Source: Megascapheus bottae
Lineage: Eukaryota > Chordata > Mammalia > Rodentia > Geomyidae
Length of the DNA stretch: 64,000 bases
Reading direction: 5' to 3'
Assembly (NCBI GenBank): GCA_024803745.1
Contig: JANJXV010000010.1
Span: 28,076,525 to 28,140,524 of the forward strand
Shown piece after piece: positions 34,271 to 43,649 of this stretch. How positions within the stretch are numbered: position 1 is the stretch's first letter; each line of letters opens with the position of its first letter. The notes beneath the pieces were generated by a model. That model searched no databases. It worked only from the letters and a program-made list of their open reading frames with translations, and was not told where the DNA came from. The translations under genes were made by a program, and so were the position numbers.

Positions 34271-34505
34271 TTGCTGTGACACTGGTTCACCCTTTGTCCT
34301 TTGTCTCAATATTTGTATATCTTTCAGTAGTTGTACAAAGTGGATGCCATTCAACAAAGCATATTATGAATACAGTACATCTATAATTATGATTTAGTTT
34401 CTGTTCAGTCAGAATGGAAGAAAGTTGATGGTCAGTGATTTGGGGGAAGGTTTATTCCATCTTCTCTGAGAATGGAAAAAAAAATAGAGTAAAGAAAAAG
34501 TTAAG

Positions 34506-34637
34506 GGCCATGAGCATGACCTGGTGGTAGAGTGCTTACCTTGCATGCATGAAGCCCTGCATTCAGTTCCTAGGCACCACATATACAGGAAAAAAGCTAG
34601 AAAAAGGTACTATGGCTCATGTGGTAGAGTGCTAGCC
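34506..34637 (+). mobile_element. Dimeric SINE with truncated right unit
   Basis: The left unit has GACCTGGTGGTAGAGTGC, CATGCATGAAGCCC and CACCACATATACAGG. The right unit begins ATGGCTCATGTGGTAGAG and stops at GCTAGCC, where the GAA tract takes over. The normal end of the right unit is missing, so the tract may have replaced it by expansion or deletion. Confidence 0.8.
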
Positions 34638-34754
34638 AGAAGAAGAAGAAGAAGAAGAAGAAGAAGAAGAAGAAGAAGAAGAAGAAGAAGAAGAAGAAGA
34701 AGAAGAAGAAGAAGAAGAAGAAGAAAGAAGAAGAAGAAGAAGAAGAAGAAGAAG
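34638..34754. repeat. Long (GAA)n triplet tract
   Basis: About 88 bases of pure GAA from 34638 to 34725, a one-base interruption (GAAAGAAG), then GAA to about 34754. It continues into GAG/GAC-rich purine sequence to about 34790. The open frames over it (poly-Arg/Lys on one strand, poly-Phe/Ser on the other) are low-complexity artefacts. Confidence 0.97.
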
Positions 34755-34799
34755 GATGAGGAGGACGAGGAGGAGGAGGGGGACGAGGCAACTAATTCA

Positions 34800-36040
34800 A
34801 CAGGATAAAGTCATAGTAGATACAATGAGGAAGTCATAGAGAAAAGTAATGGGAAATGACTGTATCCTGGTAAGACCACTTTAGATGAACTCACCCAGAT
34901 GACCTTTCTCAGTAGGTAACATGGAAGGTAAAACATGAAAGATGCACTCAATTTTGTCATGATTGCGTTTGGAGGTTAGTTTCTGGAAAGATAAAAGTAG
35001 CAATTTGAAGAACAAAGGGAAATTTGTGACAAAAAGTCAATTAATGGGAAGAGAAAAAAAGAAAAGAAAAAGAAAAGAGAAGGAGTTTGGATTTACTTAT
35101 GTCCAGCAAAAACTGCAAAGAATGACACTGTATGACATATTTAAAATCATGATGGTTTGAAGTCAGATGGTTCTTCCAAAATAACTTACCGAATACTGCC
35201 ATGATTTATTCTGATGTTTTGTGATAGGTATGCAGTGAGAAAACATGAGAAAGGAAAGGCAGCTCCTTTTAAGATATTTTCCAGATTTGTTTTTAATCAT
35301 GCCAATAATTTAGGAGTCTCTTAAAAATCATCCAAGGAGTATTTTCTCATTGTATCTGAAATAAGAATACTTACCTTTGCTAATTTTACTTAGAGTTAAA
35401 ACATCTTTGTTTTTGTTTTTGGTTCACAAGTATAAATAAGTGCTATGGAAATTGTAAAGTATTGTTGATGAGAAGAGCCAAAATTCAATGAAAGCCCATT
35501 ACTATACCTGGTTTATTGTAGAGTTCCCAGGTCTTTGGAATTGTAGTATGTTTTAATATTTGCCTAATGAATGCTACAATGGCTTCTTTACTTGAAATCT
35601 CATGTTAAGGAAGCTGGAAAAGCTGAAAAAATTACATGTGCATGACATAATCATGTAGCATCACTTGACTTGAAGTACTTTTATTTAAAGAGTGTGAATC
35701 TTAGCATATTCATGTTCTGAAATGGCTTCAGTAAAATATTCAACCCCAACAGGCTTTTATAAATGATATTATGCTTTTATCAGTTGTTTGCCTTCCATTA
35801 TCTTTTAAGTTCCAGAAACATAATGATTCTACTGGAGTGCTGCCTTATGAAGTATGTACGAATATAGAAATAATTTTGACAGCTTTATGGAGAGACTGAA
35901 TTGTAATGTTCTAAAATGAAGTAAATAGTTTGATTTAAACACTTTAAGTGAGATTTATGAGGTTTATGCCCATCTACTGGTTTAGTTTTTCAATAAACCT
36001 GCCAATTAATTTTTTCAATAAAATAAATAGTACTCCCAAA
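34800..36040. other. AT-rich stretch without recognisable gene
   Basis: Only a short A/G-rich run at 35050-35085. The 65-codon frame at 34963-35160 has no recognisable domain. Confidence 0.5.
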
Positions 36041-36042
36041 AC

Positions 36043-36055
36043 TCACACTCACGTG

Positions 36056-36090
<35 letters not shown>

Positions 36091-36113
36091 TCACACACAC
36101 CCACGCACACACA
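36043..36113. repeat. (CA)n microsatellite, imperfect at both ends
   Basis: CA units from ACTCACACTCACG through a pure core at 36061-36089 to a CACACCCACGCACACACATG end. Not attached to a recognised mobile element. Confidence 0.95.
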
Positions 36114-36159
36114 TGGTGAGGGAGCATAGTTTACAAAACAAAAGAATTCTGTTTATTCC

Positions 36160-37195
36160 CTGTTCTTTTTAAATTTAATTTCTGTCATTAAGATGATATA
36201 CAGAGGGGTTACAGTTACATAAGTAAGGTAATGAGTATGTTACATTTTGAACACTCATTTTCTCACACTTCCCCCTTCTAGCTCCCCTATGCCACCACAT
36301 TGTAAAGTTCATTTCTGATCTAGTGTCTTGTGAGTTTCCCTATGTCTGTGATTCCACTCTCTTCGTCAAATCATATAAACTTATATACACTGACAAAGGT
36401 TATAGAAATTACAAATAGTGACCATGGGAAAAAAAGGATAAAAAGAAAAAAAATAAAGAGAAGGAAAGAATAAACAAATTATTTTACACAGAGCAATAAA
36501 TAAATTCAATTTCTTGGAGTCCATTTCAATAAGCATCATTTTATATGGACCTATGCACATAGCTATTGAGTCATTGAGATCCTCCCCTAAGAATATTATC
36601 TTTTTAAAATTTGTTTTTATTTTATTGTTGGGTAATGTTGGGTTACAGTAACATTTGTCAGGTAGTGGGTGCATTGCTTCTCACATATTGATACCTCTTC
36701 TCATGTTTTTGTCCCCATTTCCCTCCCCAGCCCCCTCCTAAAAGTATCATCTTAAGTTCGTTCTCACTGTGCAATGCTTAGAGTGTTGCTTAATTAATTA
36801 TACACAAGTGCAATCATTTGTCTTTTTATCCATTAGATTAGCCTGTAGATTTATAGACATATTCTAGTTGTTAAAAATGAAGGAAATCATGGAGTCTATG
36901 TTTCTTTGGGTCTGACTTACTTCACTTAATACAAGTTTTTCTCAAGTCTTTCCATTTCCTTACAAATGGGGTGATGCCATTCTTTCTGACAGATGCACAG
37001 AATTCCATTGTGTGTAAGTACCACATCTTCATGATCCATTCATCTACTGATGGACATCTGGGTTGGTTCCATATCATAGCTATGGTAAACAATGCTGCAA
37101 TGGCATGCTGGTTGGTGGCATTGACCTTCTAAAGGAAAGTCAAAGCTTATTCTTTTGACGAACCTCCCTACCGCTTTCCAGCATGGTTGAACAAG
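36160..37195 (-). mobile_element. L1 3' end (older) with a second L1 tail inside
   Basis: The outer element has a 3' UTR with GATATACAGAGGGGTTACAG and ACATAAGTAAGGTAATGAGT, as at 10437. Its ORF2 end lies at about 36890-37195 (GGTCTGACTTACTTCACTTA, ATTCCATTGTGTGTAAGTAC, GGACATCTGGGTTGGTTCC). Between them, at 36605-36735, lies another minus-strand UTR module. The element is frame-broken. Confidence 0.75.
36605..36735 (-). mobile_element. Short L1 3' UTR inserted in or abutting the older L1
   Basis: It starts TTTTATTTTATTGTTGGG, then TTACAGTAACATTTGTCAGG, TAGTGGGTGCATTGCTTCTC and a pyrimidine-rich block ending CCAGCCCCCTCC. This matches the younger UTR type at 30378. No clear TSD was found. Confidence 0.65.
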
Positions 37196-37282
37196 TTTGA
37201 ATTATATTTGTGTATAACCACCATTACAGAATCACATAGAATACTTTCCCTTTTTCCCAAATGTTTCTGTGTTCCTCCTATA

Positions 37283-37307
37283 CATTCATTCATTCATTCA
37301 TTCATTC
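37283..37307. repeat. (ATTC)n short microsatellite
   Basis: About six units of ATTC. Confidence 0.9.
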
Positions 37308-37309
37308 TT

Positions 37310-37674
37310 CACACCCTGAAAATCATGTACCTTTCATTGTTGTATACTTTGGCCATTTCTGGAATATCATATATTTGCAGTATGCATGATAGACTCTTTC
37401 CAATAATAACGCACATTAATTTTTCTCTACAAAATCATTTTCTTCTTGTTTTCTTTTCATGCATACTCTCCATTTTTCTAGTAAATTTAGTGTGTCCATT
37501 TTTATCTATATTTATGTACACATGTACAAGTGGAATCAAAGGGTGCATACAATATAAATTTCTTTGAAGAATCTGGTAAATTATATCCCATACTTGTCTA
37601 GTTATTAATATTTCAATCCAGTTGACTTTTCAACAAAATTATCTCACTTGATTTTGAATGTAAGCCTGAGTTGG

Positions 37675-37705
<31 letters not shown>

Positions 37706-38350
37706 TTAGTGCTTGAGTGTGTGCATTTCAAAGTTAGCATTTGATAAGTAGAAGATCTCAATTGGAAGCCTATAGATCTAACATTTTTTTAAATTTTTTC
37801 CTAGTATTACAAAATATATAAGCATAATATAAGTATTATTTGGGCAAATGTATCAGTAAATAGTCTATTCTCATTGAATACAATAACATTTGTATATGCT
37901 AGAGCATGTTTTCTTCTTCCTTTAACAAGGCAATTATTTGAAACTAGTACAGCAATAGAAGAAAAAATTTAAAGGGAAGTTTCCAAGATGCTGGATCTTT
38001 TAACTAATCAGATTAAACTATTAATGCTTCACTTCATATGTATTTTATCATTTTTATTATTTTACTAAACTCTTTGGTGCTATAATGTGTTATAGTGACA
38101 CAATGGGCAATAGAGCTGAAGATTGGAAAAATGCAATGAGGAATAAATTGTTCTACTGCACAGAACTCCTTTTTAAAATGTATTATGTGAGACTACATTC
38201 AAAAACATTTGCTTTACAGAAGGGAAGTTTTATGGTGAATAGTTCAATTCATTTTTTATTTCCTTTTATTGTAGAGCCCATTTGAAAACATAAATTATTT
38301 CATGTTCATGATTATTATTATTAGCATCACTGTATTAATTAGAGTATTAA
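37310..38350. other. AT-rich stretch without recognisable gene
   Basis: No gene recognised. The 126-codon frame overlapping 37187-37567 begins inside the L1 fragment and has no recognisable domain. Confidence 0.5.
37675..37702. repeat. (GT)n microsatellite
   Basis: About 14 GT units. Confidence 0.95.
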
Positions 38351-38359
38351 GCAACATTT

Positions 38360-38500
38360 ATTAATTGATACTGTGTGAACAGCTAAGCATTTAGCATGTG
38401 GATCATTTTCATATTCATTAGGTCTCTCCAAGATAGATTGGTGACAATGTTGAAAGAATTATAAGAGAATTCAAGCAATTTTCCTAGATTTCCTAAAGAC
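38360..38500 (+). mobile_element. Possible MIR relic
   Basis: GTGTGAACAGCTAAGCATTT, then ATTCATTAGGTCTCTCC, then a TAAGAGAATTCAAGC block. The layout fits MIR but preservation is poor. Confidence 0.4.
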
Positions 38501-38539
38501 CTTACACATCTGCAATTGGTTCATCTAAGACTTAACTAT

Positions 38540-39340
38540 GCTCCCTATTTAATTCAGAAGATTTTGATTCTGAATTATTTTTCTATTTGTGTTATGGGTT
38601 ACTCCTTTACAAAATTACTGTCAAGTAGGTAACTACATTAAGTTGAAATTCAAATAATCGCATGCTATGATTCATTCATTATGCAAGCGTTTCACATCTA
38701 AAGTATTATTTGCATAGAATTATTTCAGTGTCAAATACAAACTAAAACCTATAAAATATTATCTGATGCTTGTTTCTGTTAAGTTGAAAATAAATTATGC
38801 ATGCTCAAATGGCAATTTCAAAGCTGTGCAGTCCATTTCTCTATGGCTATATGAGGTGATCAGATGACTTGAGTTCACTCCAATCTCCTCTTAGCAACAA
38901 GGCCTATGTGCTAACCTTTCAGAATCCTCACACATCTGTGAAACCTCCTGTCATTGGGGCAATCTGACTTTGACTTCATTCCTATTTGCCAGTGAAGATT
39001 TTGTAGCAGAGGTTTCAAGAAGTAATCACTGATGGTTACAGAGGCCGAGATTTAATCACCCGTGGAAACTGCTGTGCTGTGTGGTATTGTGTAACTAATA
39101 TCTGATTCTGTATGTGATTCATAAATGTTCCCAGAAACAGGTTGCTCTGAGTCATTCATTTGCCATACTTAAAAAAGATAATAATAACGTTGAATCAGAA
39201 GTCAACTAAGTGAAGAGTTAGGAAATTTGTTAGCTTGCTGTCCAAATGAATATTTGTTTTCACATATGCCATTGATATATAATATAGAAGATAATATCTC
39301 CATTTAAGACCATCTTAATATAAATTTAACAATTGCTCCA
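38540..39340. other. Unique stretch, partly less AT-rich
   Basis: 38830-39170 has higher complexity and no simple repeats or recognised mobile elements. It contains no convincing open frame. It is a candidate for sequence-conservation testing only. Confidence 0.45.
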
Positions 39341-39342
39341 CG

Positions 39343-39530
39343 GAGAGCCTGGAGTCTGGCCCAGTGGTAGAGTGCTTGCTTAGCATAAAAAAGACCCAGG
39401 TTCAATTCTTTGTTACCACATAGATAGAAGAAAGCTGAAAGTGGTACTGTGGCTCAAGTGGTAGAGCTCTAGCCTTGGGAAAACTCCAAGCACAGTGATC
39501 TGGCCCTGATTTCAAGGCCCAGGACTGGCA
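39343..39530 (+). mobile_element. Dimeric ID-like/tRNA-like SINE
   Basis: Left unit: GTCTGGCCCAGTGGTAGAG and box-B-like GGTTCAATTCT. Linker: CATAGATAGAAGAAAG. Right unit: GTGGCTCAAGTGGTAGAGC, then CAGGACTGGC and a short A-rich tail. The flanks show a degenerate TSD (ACAATTGCTCCAC against ACAAATGTCCCAT). An older copy than that at 18944. Confidence 0.85.
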
Positions 39531-39632
39531 AAAAACAAATGTCCCATGTGTCATGTTCTTAACACATATTATATGTACGTTAATTTGCTTCTATGTGTAT
39601 GTGTGTGAAATACATCATTTTGAAACAAAGAA

Positions 39633-40374
39633 GACCCAGCAATCCCACTCCTTGGCATCTATCCAAATGTCCAGAAACCAGGCCATACTAAAGCCACTAG
39701 CACATGATGTCCATTGCTGCATTATTTAACATAGCTAAGATATGAAACCAACTCAGATGCCCCTCAGTAGATGAATGGATCAAGAAGATGTGGTACTTAT
39801 ACACAATGGAATTCTATGCTGCCATCAGAAAGAGTAGCATGGTACAATTCATAAGGAAATGGAAAGATTTGGAGTTAAATCATATTAAGTGATGTAAGCC
39901 AGACCCAAAGGAGCATAGGCTCCATTGTGTCCCTCATTTGTAATAATTAGTACACATTTAGGACTCTCCTAGCAGAGGATCACAATGCCTCAAAATCTAT
40001 GTACATATGGTCATACAGGATGAGACTAAATGAAATGAACTCTAGGTTATGGAAACCAGAGTTTTATCTTTGTGATTGTTGTTCTTAATGTAGTATGTGA
40101 AGTTATTTATTTTCTCTCTTTTTTTCCACTTATGGTTAATTTCATGTGCTTACACTATCTGACTTGGGTACCTGGTATTCTGTATATACACTTATTTGTT
40201 TATTTGAAATAGGGAAGGGAAGGGGGAAAAAGAATACTGTGTGGGGGGGAAGGAAAGGGGGACAAAAACATGAGAAGGGATATCAAATTTTCAAGAAGTA
40301 ATGTACTAACTACCTGACAAATGTAACTGTAACTTCTCTATACATTAGCCGGGCAATAAACTATAATAAAAAGA
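39633..40374 (+). mobile_element. L1 3' end (ORF2 terminus and full 3' UTR)
   Basis: ORF2 end: GACCCAGCAATCCCACTCC, TGGTACTTATACACAATGGA, TAAGCCAGACCCAAAGGAGC. UTR: AACTCTAGGTTATGGAAAC, a purine/G-rich stretch at about 40205-40265, then AAGTAATGTACTAACTACCT and GCAATAAACTATAATAAAAA. It is the best reference for the complete 3' UTR in this window. A short TSD-like AAAGAAGAC / AAAGAAAAGAC flanks it. Confidence 0.85.
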
Positions 40375-40385
40375 AAAGACTATCA

Positions 40386-40463
40386 TATCATAATGTAAAA
40401 CAACCAGATGAATGTAGAGAAAGTGTCTTTGTGTGTATATAGGAGATGGGTAGATAGATAGAT

Positions 40464-40511
<48 letters not shown>

Positions 40512-40750
40512 TTATCCTTCCCTTTTTAAAAGGTTAGCCAGTATTTATTTAGGAGAACATGATAAAATCAGAAGCACACAAATGAAAAACATCTTTTGCT
40601 TAACACTAAGGAATAAGTAGGAAGAAGTCAAAAAAGATATATTTATACTTTTTCAGCTTTGAGAATCTATCTTAAATCTTTATCAAGACATGTAATCCCA
40701 TTATCTACTTCTAATCATTTTAGTCAGCTTCCAAGCAAAGAGACAATGAT
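40386..40750 (+). repeat. Diverged local duplication, copy A
   Basis: Shares ordered blocks with 42412-42700: CATAATGTAAAACAAC, GATGATAGATAG, AGGAGAACATGATAAAATCA, GCTTAACA and TTTATCAAGACAT-like. A (GATA)n array at 40450-40511 has expanded in this copy. It lies immediately downstream of the L1 at 39633. Confidence 0.75.
40450..40511. repeat. (GATA)n microsatellite
   Basis: About 15 GATA units. Copy B of the local duplication has only two at the matching place (TAGATGATAGATAG, about 42464), so the array expanded in copy A or contracted in copy B. Confidence 0.95.
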
Positions 40751-41346
40751 TAAAGGTAGTTCTCTTACCTAAACATTGCTAAGATGAATCCTAATGTCTC
40801 CTAAATTTAGAGGCAAATGTACTGGAGTAGACTCATTGTTGCACAAGCTTAGAGACTATGTGCAATGCTTTGGGTTTCCATTTGCCAGATAAGACTTTTA
40901 TTCAATGTCTCCCTACTTACTTGAGTAGATTATATGTAGCTCAGCTAAATCTTAAAAGTGAAGGTGGATAGGAGGAATGTTGATCATTTTGTAGTACTTT
41001 TCAGCCTTTCTTTCTGGTTCTGTTTTCATTCCTAATCTTGGGTTTACTTATTTTAAAAAGTATTTTCAGTTTCCTTTTTACCTCATTTAACAGGGCTGCT
41101 TCTCAATTGTTTTTATTGCTCTAGATTTTGTAGGGAGCATATTAGAGGATAACTCTATGTTATGCAAAAACATTACAACACTGTTTTATGTAGGATCTTT
41201 AAGTATTTTATGATTTTGATAACAAAGATGGAGGGGAGTGGGACTCCTAGTTCTGATGGCCTGAATACAAGTGGGATGCCAGTATTTGTTTTCTTTGTCT
41301 GGGTTGGATAACAGGAAAAACCTCTGTAAAAATATTAGATACTTTT

Positions 41347-41736
41347 GAGGAACTGCCATACTGCTTTCCATAGTGGTTGAACAAGTTTACACTCCCACCA
41401 ACAGTGTAGTAGTGATCCCTCTTGGCCACATACCCACTAGCATGTATTGTTATTAGATTTCTTGAATATGGCCATTCTCACTAGAGTGAGGTGGAATCTT
41501 AGAGTTGTTTTGATATGCATTTCTTTTATGGCCAGAGATGTCGAGTATTTTCATGTGTCTATAGGCCATTCTTATTTCTTCTTCAGAGAAGTCTTTGGCC
41601 CATCTTTTGATGGGATGGTTGTTTCTTTGAAGATTAGTTTTGTAGTGATTCAATTTTTTGAGCTGTTGATATATTTTAGATATGAGGCCTTTGTTTGTTG
41701 TATGGTTAGTGAAGATCTTCTTTAAAAAAAAAAAAG
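41347..41736 (+). mobile_element. L1 insertion with fully inverted ORF2 segment and bare poly(A)
   Basis: 41347-41722 is ORF2 sequence in minus orientation (GAGGAACTGCCATACTGCTT, TTGATATGCATTTCTTTTAT, GAAGATTAGTTTTGTAGTGA). It runs directly into a poly(A) on the plus strand (41723-41735). The flanks carry a 17-bp TSD with 14 matches: AAATATTAGATACTTTT (41330-41346) and AAATGTTAGGAACTTTT (41737-41753). The best reading is a twin-priming event whose 3' segment is essentially only the tail. Confidence 0.75.
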
Positions 41737-42411
41737 AAATGTTAGGAACTTTTAATACTGGGCTTGTAATTCAAAGAACAGATCAGCCTTTTCACCACTA
41801 TAGTAAAAATGAGAGCAAATAGACAGTGTAAGTAATTCTCCTTTCAAACAGCAAGGGTCACTCTTGTGTTACTGTGCTTTGTTGTTCAATGAGCAATGGA
41901 CAGTGTTATTCACCCGATGACTCTCGATTGGATGACTGATATTTTACTTCTTATCTCTCCAATGAATTAAGTTAAGCTTCATCAAACATGGAAAACTTTG
42001 CCTTTCTGGTCACTGCTCCCTGGAGTTTGTTTAGTTTAGTTTAAAGATAAAACACCAGACATGTAATTACATAATTCTGGGCATACCAAGAAACAAAGAA
42101 CCTCTGAAGAAAAATAATGATTCTTTAAAAATTTTGAACATATTATTTATCATGTTAGCATATATTAATGCAGTAATTATGTGATGCGGAATACGTGGAT
42201 CTGTTTTCTTATGTAGCATCATCAATTCTGAGAGCTTGTATCATTATTATCTGTCCTCTACATAAACTGGGATTTAAAGTAATTAGACTCATGCTAAATG
42301 GTTAAACAATAACAATCAAAGCAAGAATTTAAACTCAAAGAACACAAAACAACAGGGTCATGTTTGGTGCCTTCACGTGTAAGAATTTTGACACTGTGTC
42401 TCTCTCCACAC

Positions 42412-42700
42412 ATCATAATGTAAAACAACTAAATGGATATATGGAAAGAGTTCTGGGGAATCACTAGATGATAGATAGTAATTCTCTTTTCTTTAAGGAG
42501 AACATGATAAAATCAGGCGACATAGACAAATGAAAAAAAAAGTGTCTCTAGCTTAACATACAGGGATATATATGTGTTTATATAGAGATATATATTACTT
42601 TTTGTGAATATATATGAACTTGATTTCAGCACTCTTCTCTTAACAAAGACATTTTTATTTCTCATCATATGTTAATATTCAAGTCAAATGCCTTCCACAA
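42412..42700 (+). repeat. Diverged local duplication, copy B
   Basis: Counterpart of 40386-40750. The match begins at CATCATAATGTAAAACAACT and runs through AGGAGAACATGATAAAATCA at 42496. It includes TA-rich sequence at 42550-42610 where copy A has AAGATATATTTATAC. It becomes unalignable by eye near 42700. Confidence 0.75.
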
Positions 42701-42704
42701 ATAC

Positions 42705-43485
42705 TTTGAACTAGACAGTGATTTTTCTGTCAGAGGTTTATTTGAATCCTGCTCATGTACTGTCTTGCTGACCCTCTACTTCTGTCAGTGCTGGCTTAGC
42801 ATGCTTTTATACAAGAGGAATTGGAATTGAAATGCTATGAAATTGAGACTTGCACCCCTTCCAGACCTTCAGAGCACGGCTTTGTACTATAATATCTCTC
42901 AGGTGCAGTTCTATGCTAGTATCTAATTAGGCTGACAGTCCAATGTGAGCTCTTGAATAAAAAATCCATGTTGCAAAGATTTCTTATATGTATGTTATAT
43001 AGCTCTGCAAGATTTATCATAAGGTTATAATGCCCTTTGGTAAATGCTGTTTGAATGCTAGATGTCTTTGCAGATGAAGCTACTTACAGAGATCTCACAT
43101 TTGGAAATTTCCATGTAAACAATATCAAGAGTTACATATATCCCTTGCCTGTGATAGGCAACATAAATCATACTGAATGTTCTGTGCCACATTACCTCAT
43201 GAACCAGGTGAGACTAGTCTGAGAACACTCCATTCTTTCCTTTATAATGAATATTCCACAGTCATTTGTGGTTTTGACATTAGGAGAACTGTGCTATGGG
43301 GGAACAGGTCCAATGACATTACTGTAAAAAATTAAAACTAATACGATCCATAATGAGCTACTGAAAATTTTAGCTTTGGATAATTACTTGATGATCTTTC
43401 TTAAATATGACTTATTATTTTGACATGGCCATATTTTGTCAGTGACCTCCTTTCCTTAGCAGAGATTTTTCTTTTACCCTCCACA
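42705..43485. other. Unique stretch without recognisable gene
   Basis: Moderate base composition in 42720-42900; no recognised repeat or gene. Confidence 0.45.
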
Positions 43486-43489
43486 GAGC

Positions 43490-43640
43490 ACCTCACATAT
43501 ATTTTTCCATTTGATCCTCTCTATCATTCTAAATCCCCAAAGCAGAATGCATGAGGCAGGTCTATTTCCCCAAGGCTACAAAGATAATAAGAAACCAAGT
43601 GAACACAGTACCCAAGTATTTTAGGCGTGTGTTCATATTC
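43490..43640 (+). mobile_element. MIR SINE relic
   Basis: CATTTGATCCTCTCTATCATT, then AGGCAGGTCTATTTCCCCAA, then GGCTACAAAGATAATAAG and CACAGTACCCAAGT. This is the MIR order (tRNA-related part, then core), heavily diverged. Confidence 0.55.
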
Positions 43641-43649
43641 TTAAATCTC

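Noticed and set aside
34524..34808. 94-codon open frame rich in Arg/Lys/Glu
   Set aside because: It is the translation of the GAA tract and adjoining SINE. Low-complexity frames over triplet repeats are not evidence of a gene.
36043..36113. (CA)n tract considered as Z-DNA regulatory element
   Set aside because: CA arrays are common in mammalian DNA and nothing nearby suggests a promoter.
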